From: Thermomonas sp.
Lineage (GTDB): Bacteria; Pseudomonadota; Gammaproteobacteria; Xanthomonadales; Xanthomonadaceae
Direction of reading: 5' to 3'
Length of the DNA stretch: 5,495 nt
Assembly (NCBI GenBank): GCA_024711415.1
Contig: JANJSW010000181.1
Span: 1-5,495, forward strand
The notes below the pieces were generated by a model. That model ran no database searches. It had not been told where the DNA came from and saw nothing but the letters and a program-made list of their open reading frames with translations. Each line of letters begins with the position of its first letter. Positions within the stretch are counted from its first letter, which is position 1. Positions 1 to 5,401 of the stretch are shown piece after piece. The position numbers and the translations under genes are program-made.

Positions 1-663
1 CTGCCCCAGTGCTTTCTCGCGCTCGGCACGGTCGCGGTACTGCTGGTCGAGTTCGGCCAGCAGCCCGGCGCGCTGCTGGCGCGCCGCCTGCAGCTGCGCC
101 AGCTGGTCGGCCTGCTTGCGGTCGGCCGCATCCAGCGCGCTGCGCCGCTGCAGGATTTCGTCTTCCAATGCGCCCAGTCGCGCCACCTCGGCGCCGAGCA
201 CGCGGATGCGCTCGACCTGGGCGCGCTGCAGATAGCCCTGATAGGTCAACGCACGCTCGGCTTCAGCCACCCGATCCTGTGCCAGCAGCGCCTTCAGCGG
301 CGCCGCCTCGCCAGCGAACTGCGCGGCGCGCAGCAGCTTCGCCAGCTCGGTGCGCTTGTCCGCCAGATCGCCGGCATGCCGCTGGCGCTCCTGCTGCAGC
401 CGCACCAGTTCCGCTGCGTCCCGGCGCATCTGCGCGCGGGTCTGCTGCAGGGCACGCTGGGTGCCGCCCACCTGCTGGTCGGCTTCGCGCAGCTTGCGGC
501 TGGCATCGCCGCGCTGGCCTTCCAGCTTGCGCCGCTGCGCCGCGACCTCGCGCAGCTCGCCGCGCACGCGCTGCAGGCGCTTCTCCGCGTCCTTCGTGTC
601 CTGCGCATGCGCGCCAGCGGCAAACGCCAGCAGGCAGGCGACGGCGACGACGAGTGCGCGCAT
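1..663 (-). CDS. envC: EnvC-type murein hydrolase activator, N-terminal part (runs off left edge)
   Basis: The 221 visible residues match the front of an EnvC-like protein. EnvC is periplasmic and in E. coli activates the septal amidases AmiA/AmiB so that daughter cells can separate. Residues 1-20 look like a Sec signal peptide: MRAL, a hydrophobic stretch, then cleavage after AHA (A20) before Q21-D22. Residues about 22-115 and 150-221 are long charged helices rich in Q, R, E, K, A and L, typical of coiled coil. They flank a family-like segment at about 120-148 (PLKALLAQD, then RALTYQGYLQRA), which resembles EnvC's 'PLxxLLxQ...LxYYxYLxRA'. The C-terminal LytM/M23 domain would lie beyond base 1, so its degenerate or active state cannot be judged. 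The ATG (663-661) overlaps the gpmI stop as TGATG and has no strong Shine-Dalgarno sequence, so translational coupling to gpmI is likely. A generic M23 peptidase with a coiled coil is the alternative. Confidence 0.85.
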   Translation of the reverse strand, partial: MRALVVAVACLLAFAAGAHAQDTKDAEKRLQRVRGELREVAAQRRKLEGQRGDASRKLREADQQVGGTQRALQQTRAQMRRDAAELVRLQQERQRHAGDLADKRTELAKLLRAAQFAGEAAPLKALLAQDRVAEAERALTYQGYLQRAQVERIRVLGAEVARLGALEDEILQRRSALDAADRKQADQLAQLQAARQQRAGLLAELDQQYRDRAEREKALGQ

Positions 664-2222
664 CAGCCCGGCAACAGCAGGCTCTGCCCGCTCATTTCCG
701 CGGGCTGCGCCAGCCCCAGCAGGTCGAGCAGGGTCGGCGCGACGTCGCGCAGGGCACCGCCTTCGCGCAGCGTGGCATGGCGTTCGCCCACGTACACCAG
801 CGGCACCGGGCCGACGGTGTGGGCGGTATGCGGCTGGCCGGTGACGGGGTCGCGCATCATCTCCACGTTGCCGTGGTCGGCGGTGATGAGCACCGCCCCG
901 CCGGCCGCGCGCACCGCGGCCACGACTTCGCCGATCGCCACGTCCACCGCCTGCGCGGCAAGGATGGCGGCTTCCAGAACGCCGCTGTGACCGACCATGT
1001 CCGGATTGGCGATGTTGCAGACGATGGCGTCGAAGCCGCCGCCATTGATGGCATCGACCAGCTTGGCGGTCAGTTCGGGGCAGCTCATTTCCGGCTGCAG
1101 GTCGTAGGTGGCCACCTGCGGGCTGGGGATCAGGATGCGCTGCTCGCCATCGAACAGATCCTCGCGGCCGCCGCTGAAGAAGAACGTCACGTGCGCGTAT
1201 TTCTCGGTTTCGGCGATGCGCAGCTGGGTCTTGCCGGCGCTGGCCAGCACCTCGCCGAAGGTGTGGCGCAGGTCGTCCGGCGCGAACGCAAGCCGCGCCG
1301 GCAGCTTGGCGTCGTATTCGCTCAGGCAGACAAAGCGCGCCAGCGCCGGGCGGCGCGCGACGAAACCGTCGAAGGCGGGATCGACGAACGCCGCGGTCAA
1401 TTGACGGGCGCGGTCGGCACGGAAGTTCATGAACACTACCGCGTCGCCGTCGCGCATCGGCTGCGCCCCGGCAAGCACGGTGGGCGCGACGAATTCGTCG
1501 TTCTCGCCGCGCACGTAGGCCGCCTGCAGCGCCGCCAGTGCATCGGCCGCGTGCTGCCCGCTTTCGGCTTCGACGATGGCATCCCACGCGCGGCGCACGC
1601 GTTCCCAGCGCTTGTCCCGATCCATCGCGTAGTAGCGCCCGCCGACCGTGGCGATGTGCGCGTTGCCGAGCCTGGCACACAGCGCCTGCAGGGTGCGCAG
1701 GCTGGGCTCGGCGGATTGCGGCGGGGTGTCGCGGCCATCCCGGAAGGCATGCACCGCGACCCGCGGCACGCCGGCGCGCTGCGCCAGCTCCAGCATCGCG
1801 AACAGGTGCTGCTCGTGGCTGTGCACGCCGCCGGGCGAGAGCAGGCCCATCACGTGCAGGGTGCCGCCGCCGGCCTTCACCGCATTGCAGGCCGCGGTCA
1901 GTTCGGCATTGGCGAAGAAGCTGCCGTCCTCGATCGCGGCATCGACGCGGGTCAGGTCCTGGTAGACGATGCGGCCCGCGCCGAGGTTCATGTGGCCGAC
2001 TTCGGAATTGCCCATCTGCCCGTCCGGCAGGCCGACGAAGCGGCCCTCGGTGTGGATCAAGGTGTGCGGGCAGGTCGCCAGCAGCTGGCGCCAATGCGGC
2101 AGCTCGGCCAGCGCCAGCGCGTTGTCGGCGGTTTCCTCGCGGTGGCCCCAGCCGTCCAGGATCAGCAGGACCACCGGTTTCGGGGAACCGGCCGGAGGAT
2201 GCGACGGGATGCTCGTGGACAC
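663..2222 (-). CDS. gpmI: 2,3-bisphosphoglycerate-independent phosphoglycerate mutase
   Basis: This is the cytosolic glycolytic and gluconeogenic enzyme that interconverts 3- and 2-phosphoglycerate through a phosphoserine intermediate, with two metal ions (usually Mn2+) and no 2,3-bisphosphoglycerate. With the GTG start at 2222 it has 519 residues, close to the roughly 510-515 usual for the family. Visible landmarks are the metal ligand D23 in LILDGWG, catalytic S73 in GQMGNSEVGH, the substrate-loop motifs HAFRDGRDTPP and GRYYAMDRDKRWER, NFRADRARQ, AETEKYAHVTFF, D408/H412 in NPDMVGH, D449-H450 in TADHGN, and H465/H468 in PHTAH. The D23-S73, D408-H412 and D408-D449 spacings equal those I recall for the Bacillus enzyme (D12-S62, D403-H407, D403-D444). 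The reading frame is open upstream to 2447, but the extra N-terminal residues lack family features and run into the opposite gene. The GTG is preceded by AGGA at a 6-base spacing. The gene is probably co-transcribed with envC. Confidence 0.97.
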   Translation of the reverse strand: MSTSIPSHPPAGSPKPVVLLILDGWGHREETADNALALAELPHWRQLLATCPHTLIHTEGRFVGLPDGQMGNSEVGHMNLGAGRIVYQDLTRVDAAIEDGSFFANAELTAACNAVKAGGGTLHVMGLLSPGGVHSHEQHLFAMLELAQRAGVPRVAVHAFRDGRDTPPQSAEPSLRTLQALCARLGNAHIATVGGRYYAMDRDKRWERVRRAWDAIVEAESGQHAADALAALQAAYVRGENDEFVAPTVLAGAQPMRDGDAVVFMNFRADRARQLTAAFVDPAFDGFVARRPALARFVCLSEYDAKLPARLAFAPDDLRHTFGEVLASAGKTQLRIAETEKYAHVTFFFSGGREDLFDGEQRILIPSPQVATYDLQPEMSCPELTAKLVDAINGGGFDAIVCNIANPDMVGHSGVLEAAILAAQAVDVAIGEVVAAVRAAGGAVLITADHGNVEMMRDPVTGQPHTAHTVGPVPLVYVGERHATLREGGALRDVAPTLLDLLGLAQPAEMSGQSLLLPG

Positions 2223-2228
2223 GATGGT

Positions 2229-2232
2229 TCCT
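2229..2232 (-). promoter_or_regulatory. Shine-Dalgarno (AGGA) selecting the GTG start of gpmI
   Basis: On the minus strand AGGA is followed by six bases (ACCATC) and then GTG at 2222-2220. No in-frame ATG lies between this site and the first conserved segment (VVLLILDGWG), so this site decides the start and implies a GTG initiation codon. Confidence 0.7.
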
Positions 2233-2260
2233 GCGGATTGTGCGATGGTGGGGAAGTCGA

Positions 2261-2266
2261 ATTGTA
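2261..2266 (-). promoter_or_regulatory. candidate -10 element of gpmI-envC (TACAAT)
   Basis: TACAAT on the minus strand matches the sigma-70 -10 consensus at five of six positions. It would start transcription near 2254, giving a leader of about 32 bases before the GTG. No good -35 sits at 16-18 bases: TTGCGG lies 20 bases upstream of it, which is too far for an ideal promoter. The site is supported by position and the -10 match only. Confidence 0.4.
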
Positions 2267-2334
2267 GCGGCGTGTAAACCCTGCGCCCGCAAGGCGCATC
2301 CCATGCGTGTCCCCAACAGGCCCCGGAGGCCCGG

Positions 2335-3018
2335 ATGAACCGTTTCCTGATCTGCACCATCCTGGTGGCGGCCAGCGCCGCCAGCTTCGCCTCGCCCCAG
2401 GCCAGCGACGCCCGCCGCGACATCGACAAGGTCAATGGCGGCATCACCGCCGAGGCCGGCCGGGCCTATGGCGACCTCGGCACGGTGAACGGCGGCATCC
2501 AGCTGGACCGCGGCGCCAGCGCCGATGAGGTGGAGACAGTCAACGGCGGCATCACCGCGGGCGACGAGGTCAGCGCGAGCGAAGTGTCCACCGTCAACGG
2601 CGGCATCCGCTTCGGCCACGACGGGCGGATCAGCGGCAACCTGGAAACGGTGAACGGCGGCATCTTCACCGACCGCGGGACGCGGGTGGGCGGCGACGTC
2701 AGCACCGTCAACGGCGCGATCGGGCTGGTCGGCACCACCGTGGATGGGCGCATCGAAACGGTGAACGGCGACGTCACCGTCGGTGCCGATTCGCGGGTGG
2801 CGCTTGGCATCCGCATCGAGAAGCCGAAGGGCAACTTCGGTCTCGATTTCGGCAAGCACAAGACCCCGCGGGTGGTCATCGGGCCGAATGCGGTGGTCGA
2901 CGGGCCGATGGTGTTCGAACGCGAAGTGAAGCTCTACGTGCACGCCAGCGCCCGCATCGGCAGCGTCAGCGGTGCTACCCCGGTGCGCTACGACGGCGCC
3001 ACCCCGCCGAAGGACTGA
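2335..3018 (+). CDS. exported VNGG-repeat protein, predicted beta-solenoid, function unknown
   Basis: The 227-residue product has a Sec signal peptide: MNRF, a hydrophobic core, then A-S-F-A with likely cleavage after A19. There is no lipobox at the cleavage site (the only early cysteine is C7 inside the core). The mature part is almost entirely repeats: V-N-G-G-I or a close variant at V33, V51, V69, V87, V106, V125 (VNGAI) and V143 (VNGDV), at 18-19-residue spacing. Regular V/I-N-G turns and one repeat per coil suggest a right-handed beta-helix of about seven coils. Residues about 160-215 continue with hexapeptide-like text (RVVIGPNAVVDG, LYVHASARIGSVSG) reminiscent of bactofilin-type or polymer-forming folds. 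No catalytic motif is visible. The start is supported by GGAGG (2325-2329) five bases before the ATG. A periplasmic or surface structural or adhesive role is inference. The gene is divergent from gpmI and only loosely linked to the peptidase downstream. Confidence 0.9.
   Translation: MNRFLICTILVAASAASFASPQASDARRDIDKVNGGITAEAGRAYGDLGTVNGGIQLDRGASADEVETVNGGITAGDEVSASEVSTVNGGIRFGHDGRISGNLETVNGGIFTDRGTRVGGDVSTVNGAIGLVGTTVDGRIETVNGDVTVGADSRVALGIRIEKPKGNFGLDFGKHKTPRVVIGPNAVVDGPMVFEREVKLYVHASARIGSVSGATPVRYDGATPPKD
2428..2811 (+). repeat. seven in-frame 54-57 bp coding repeats (VNGG units)
   Basis: The units begin at codons 32, 50, 68, 86, 105, 124 and 142 of the solenoid gene, each opening with (K/T)-V-N-G-(G/A/D)-(I/V). 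Lengths are 18, 18, 18, 19, 19 and 18 residues, with the last taken as 18. At DNA level the core gtSaacggcggcatc is nearly invariant in units 2-5, while the rest of each unit has diverged. That argues for an old duplication held by structural selection rather than a recent slippage array. Confidence 0.9.
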
Positions 3019-3029
3019 CCCGGTCCGGC

Positions 3030-3041
3030 GGGCGGCCGCCC
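3030..3041 (+). promoter_or_regulatory. 12-bp perfect palindrome GGGCGGCCGCCC between two genes
   Basis: This perfect palindrome lies 12 bases after the solenoid stop codon and 9 bases before the TAGAAT box of the peptidase gene, so it covers roughly -33 to -22 of the inferred promoter. It could be an operator or the stem of a weak GC-rich transcript end. No U-run follows it, and in DNA this GC-rich it could be chance. Confidence 0.3.
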
Positions 3042-3050
3042 CGGCTTGGA

Positions 3051-3056
3051 TAGAAT
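3051..3056 (+). promoter_or_regulatory. candidate -10 element (TAGAAT) of the peptidase gene
   Basis: TAGAAT matches TATAAT at five of six positions and stands out in very GC-rich DNA. It would start RNA near 3063, leaving a short leader of about 20 bases before the ATG at 3084. No -35 match is visible at the normal distance. The box overlaps the first two bases of the inverted repeat at 3055-3085. Confidence 0.5.
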
Positions 3057-3085
3057 CGCGGGACGTCCGAACGGAGTCCCGCGAT
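3055..3085 (+). promoter_or_regulatory. perfect inverted repeat enclosing the RBS and start codon of the peptidase gene
   Basis: ATCGCGGGAC (3055-3064) pairs perfectly with GTCCCGCGAT (3076-3085). Inside, TCC (3066-3068) can pair with GGA (3073-3075) around a GAAC tetraloop, leaving only G3065 bulged, so up to 13 base pairs can form. The Shine-Dalgarno GGAG (3073-3076) and the A and U of the AUG (3084-3085) all lie in the right arm. In RNA starting upstream of 3055 this would hide the translation start. In RNA starting at the inferred +1 (about 3063) the left arm would be almost absent. Confidence 0.6.
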
Positions 3086-4808
3086 GTTGCGTGCCACCTC
3101 GTTGTCCATTGCCCTGCTGGCGCTGTGCGCCTGCGGTTCCCGCGATCCCGCACCGCAAGCCGCGGGCGCCGCCGCGCCGGGTGCGCGCAGCGCCACTGCC
3201 ACTGCCGGCAACCACGCGTTCCAGGACGCCATCACCACCGGTGACGTTGCCGCCCACGTGCAGGAGCTGGCTTCCGACGGCTTTGCCGGACGCGCCCCGG
3301 GCAGCGTCGGCGAGGAGCGGACCGTCGACTACATCAAGGCGCAGTTCGCCCGCATCGGCCTGCAGCCCGGCAACGGCGGCGACTGGTTCCAGACCGTACC
3401 GATGATGGAGACCACCGCCGACGAATCTGCGGTGCTCGGGCTGAAGATCGGAGATGCCAGCCAGCTGCTGAAGTTCGGCGACGACATGGTGGTCGGCACC
3501 CGCACCGGCCAGTCCCGCGTCAGTCTCAAGGACAGCCAGCTGGTGTTTGTCGGCTACGGCGTGGATGCGCCCGAGCGCGACTGGAACGACTACGCCGGCA
3601 TCGACGTCAAGGGCAAGACCGTGGTGATGCTGGTGAACGACCCCGGTTTCCACGGCAACGACGCCCGCCTGTTCGACGGGGAGCGGATGACCTGGTACGG
3701 CCGCTGGACCTACAAGTTCGAGGAAGCCGCGCGCAAGGGGGCCGCCGCTGCGCTGATCATCCATGACACCGCCGGCGCTTCGTACGGCTGGGACGTGGTG
3801 CGCAATTCGTGGTCCGGCCCGCAGTACGACCTGCCCGCCAAGGACGACCCCGCGCCGCGCCTGCCGGTGCAGGGCTGGATCACCGGCGAGGCCGCCGACG
3901 CCCTATTCAAGGCCGCCGGCCAGGACCTGGCCAAGCTGCACGCCGCCGCCGGTCGCCCGGGTTTCCGTGCGGTGCCGCTGGACGCCAGCGCTTCGATCGA
4001 GTTGGCCAGCCGCAGCGTCGAAAAGCGTTCGCGCAACGTGCTCGGATTGCTGCCGGGCAGCGAAAAGCCCGAAGAAGCGATCGTCTACATGGCGCACTGG
4101 GATCACCTCGGCACCCACGAGGGCGAAGCCGGCGACGCCATCTACAACGGAGCCGTGGACAACGCCACCGGCGTGGCCGGCATCCTCGAGATCGCCGAGG
4201 CCCTGCGCAAGGCGCCCACCCCGCCCAAGCGCTCGGTGCTGTTCCTGGCGGTGACGCTGGAGGAGTCCGGCCTGCTCGGCTCCAAGTACTACGTTGCCCA
4301 CCCGGTGATCCCGCTCGCACAGACCGTGGCGGTGATCAACCTCGACGCGATGGCGCCCGTCGGCAAGGCGCGCGACCTCACCGTGGTTGGCAAGGGCAGC
4401 TCGCAGCTCGAAGACCTGCTGAAGGTCGCCACCGACCGGCAGAAGCGCCGGCTGGTCGAGGAGTCCCATCCCGCCGCCGGCTACTACTTCCGTTCCGACC
4501 ACTTCAACTTCGCCAAGGCCGGCGTGCCGGCGCTGTATATCGGCAGCGGCAGCGACCTGCTCGAGGGCGGCAGCGCCGCGGGCGAAGCCGCCAGCCGCGA
4601 CTACAACGAACATCGCTACCACAAGCCCGGCGACCAGTACGACGCCGCCAGCTGGAAGCTGGACGGCATCGTGCAGGATCTGGAAGCGGTGCAGTCGGTC
4701 GGCCAAGCCCTTGCCAACGATGGCCAATGGCCCAACTGGCGCAAGGGAAACCCGTTCAAGGCCGCACGTGACGCGATGCGTCCCGCCGCGGACACACCCG
4801 GCAAGTAG
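3084..4808 (+). CDS. M28-family zinc metallopeptidase with PA domain, predicted lipoprotein
   Basis: The 574-residue product is a co-catalytic zinc peptidase of the M28 family, most likely an aminopeptidase acting outside the cytoplasm. Zinc ligands are visible in family order: H338 in the HxD motif (AHWDHLG, with D340), bridging D359 in GAVDNATGVAG, general base E393 and ligand E394 in TLEESGLLG, D421 in INLDAM, and H473 in FRSDHFNFAKAGVPA. Residues about 150-285 form a PA-like insert before the catalytic core (from LVFVGYG and GKTVVMLVNDPG through AAALIIHDTAGASYGW), as in many secreted M28 enzymes that use it for substrate access. The N-terminus is a signal with an imperfect lipobox, L-C-A-C17, followed by G-S and then an Ala/Pro/Thr-rich linker. 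With no Asp after C17, outer-membrane attachment would be expected. The start is supported by GGAG seven bases before the ATG. Substrate specificity cannot be read from the sequence. All catalytic residues are present, so the enzyme is probably active. Confidence 0.95.
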   Translation: MLRATSLSIALLALCACGSRDPAPQAAGAAAPGARSATATAGNHAFQDAITTGDVAAHVQELASDGFAGRAPGSVGEERTVDYIKAQFARIGLQPGNGGDWFQTVPMMETTADESAVLGLKIGDASQLLKFGDDMVVGTRTGQSRVSLKDSQLVFVGYGVDAPERDWNDYAGIDVKGKTVVMLVNDPGFHGNDARLFDGERMTWYGRWTYKFEEAARKGAAAALIIHDTAGASYGWDVVRNSWSGPQYDLPAKDDPAPRLPVQGWITGEAADALFKAAGQDLAKLHAAAGRPGFRAVPLDASASIELASRSVEKRSRNVLGLLPGSEKPEEAIVYMAHWDHLGTHEGEAGDAIYNGAVDNATGVAGILEIAEALRKAPTPPKRSVLFLAVTLEESGLLGSKYYVAHPVIPLAQTVAVINLDAMAPVGKARDLTVVGKGSSQLEDLLKVATDRQKRRLVEESHPAAGYYFRSDHFNFAKAGVPALYIGSGSDLLEGGSAAGEAASRDYNEHRYHKPGDQYDAASWKLDGIVQDLEAVQSVGQALANDGQWPNWRKGNPFKAARDAMRPAADTPGK

Positions 4809-4854
4809 GTCGCGCATCCTCGGGCCCGTCGCCGGGGCGGGCGGGCGTTCGGGC

Positions 4855-4860
4855 TAGACT
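4855..4860 (+). promoter_or_regulatory. candidate -10 element (TAGACT) of the MAPEG gene
   Basis: TAGACT matches the -10 consensus at four of six positions and sits in the same place relative to its gene as TAGAAT does upstream of the peptidase, 28 bases before the ATG against 27. The predicted start is near 4867, giving a leader of about 21 bases. No clear -35 is visible. Its last two bases are the first two of the inverted repeat at 4859-4882. Confidence 0.45.
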
Positions 4861-4882
4861 CCCGGCATTCACCTGCCGGGAG
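4859..4882 (+). promoter_or_regulatory. perfect inverted repeat containing the RBS of the MAPEG gene
   Basis: CTCCCGGCA (4859-4867) and TGCCGGGAG (4874-4882) are perfectly complementary across a six-base loop (TTCACC). The Shine-Dalgarno GGGAG (4878-4882), five bases before the ATG at 4888, lies wholly in the right arm. It is not followed by a U-run, so it does not look like a terminator for the peptidase gene. Read-through RNA would fold and hide the ribosome site, while RNA from the TAGACT box would lack nearly all of the left arm. Confidence 0.6.
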
Positions 4883-4887
4883 CCCTC

Positions 4888-5280
4888 ATGTTCATCGCCT
4901 ACAGCTGCATCGTTGTGGCCGCCTGCCTGCCCTACCTGTGGACGGTACTCGCCAAGACCTCGGCCCCCGGCTACAACAACAAGGACCCACGCGGATGGGT
5001 TGCCAGGCAGGACAGCTATCGCGTGCGCAACGCGTATGCCGCGCACCTCAACGCCTTCGAAGCGTTTCCAGCGTTTGCCGCCGCGGTCCTGATGGCACAG
5101 TTCGCCCAGGTCGATGCGCAGCAGGTCGCTTGGCTGTCGATGGCCTTTATTGCGTTCCGCGTGCTGCACGGGATCTTCTACTTGGCCGTCCTGCCGGCGC
5201 TGCGCAGCCTTGCCTGGCTGGCCGGCTTCGTTTGCGTGATCGCACTGATGCTGTTGGCGGCAGTGAAGGTCGGCGGCTGA
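4888..5280 (+). CDS. MAPEG family integral membrane protein
   Basis: This 130-residue protein has the length and pattern of bacterial MAPEG proteins (membrane-associated proteins in eicosanoid and glutathione metabolism). There are four hydrophobic segments at about residues 2-22, 57-75, 79-101 and 108-126. The family signature lies between segments 1 and 2: R45-x-R47-N48-A-Y-A-A-H-L-N55-A-F-E58-A-F-P61-A-F, where the R/N/E positions correspond to the glutathione-binding region in characterised members. Eukaryotic relatives are glutathione transferases or leukotriene synthases. The activity of short bacterial members is mostly untested, so a glutathione-dependent detoxification role is inference. 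The ATG has GGGAG five bases upstream. The protein would sit in the inner membrane, probably as a trimer if it follows the family. It is the last plus-strand gene before a convergent rRNA operon. Confidence 0.9.
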   Translation: MFIAYSCIVVAACLPYLWTVLAKTSAPGYNNKDPRGWVARQDSYRVRNAYAAHLNAFEAFPAFAAAVLMAQFAQVDAQQVAWLSMAFIAFRVLHGIFYLAVLPALRSLAWLAGFVCVIALMLLAAVKVGG

Positions 5281-5300
5281 CTCGCTGGATTAACCATCCC

Positions 5301-5318
5301 CCGCTGCGATCGCGGCGG
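5301..5318 (+). other. 18-bp near-perfect palindrome after the MAPEG gene, possible weak terminator hairpin
   Basis: CCGCTGC-GATC-GCGGCGG is self-complementary except for one T/G pair (5305/5314), which becomes a U-G wobble in RNA. It could form a seven-base-pair stem with a GAUC loop, 20 bases after the MAPEG stop. Only a short CATTTG follows, so on its own it would be a poor intrinsic terminator. It may instead protect the mRNA 3' end. Confidence 0.35.
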
Positions 5319-5360
5319 CATTTGATGTGGTGTTCCGGGCCGTTGGTTGGCCCCAAAAGA

Positions 5361-5391
5361 CAAAACCCCAGCTTTTTGGGCTGGGGTTTTG
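5361..5391. terminator. strong intrinsic terminator of the rRNA operon, likely bidirectional
   Basis: CAAAACCCCAGC (5361-5372) pairs perfectly with GCTGGGGTTTTG (5380-5391) over a seven-base loop, a 12-bp stem with A-runs and T-runs at its foot. On the minus strand it follows the 5S gene by about ten bases, with T-rich sequence (TTTTG then TCTTTT) after the GC core. On the plus strand it ends GGGGTTTTG, 80 bases after the MAPEG stop. It can therefore end both converging transcripts and keep MAPEG transcription out of the rRNA operon. Confidence 0.9.
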
Positions 5392-5401
5392 CGGGATAAA
5401 G

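Noticed and set aside
9..2267. A 752-codon open frame on the plus strand covering the envC and gpmI region
   Set aside because: It lies opposite two well-supported minus-strand genes. Its product is low-complexity Arg/Ala/Pro at the start and then Gly/Val/His/Arg-rich text with no recognisable domain. Long antisense frames are expected when third positions are mostly G or C.
2295..2307. Small hairpin CGCAT-CCC-ATGCG in the divergent intergenic region
   Set aside because: A five-base-pair stem with a three-base loop is short enough to be chance, and no promoter element lines up with it.
2988..3764. A 258-codon minus-strand open frame across the solenoid/peptidase junction
   Set aside because: It spans a promoter region and the start of a supported gene. 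It has no initiation signal that I can support and no domain.
3903..4817. A 304-codon open frame on the minus strand opposite the M28 peptidase
   Set aside because: It is antisense to a gene with a complete set of zinc ligands, and its sequence has the same Gly/Val/Arg shadow composition with no motif.
4824..4842. GCCCG...CGGGC pairing just after the peptidase stop as a terminator
   Set aside because: The stem is only five base pairs with a nine-base loop and no following U-run. Such pairings are common in this GC-rich sequence.
5337..5353. GGGCC-GTTGGTT-GGCCC hairpin upstream of the rRNA terminator
   Set aside because: It is a short stem with no U-run after it on either strand, and the adjacent 12-bp terminator explains termination better.
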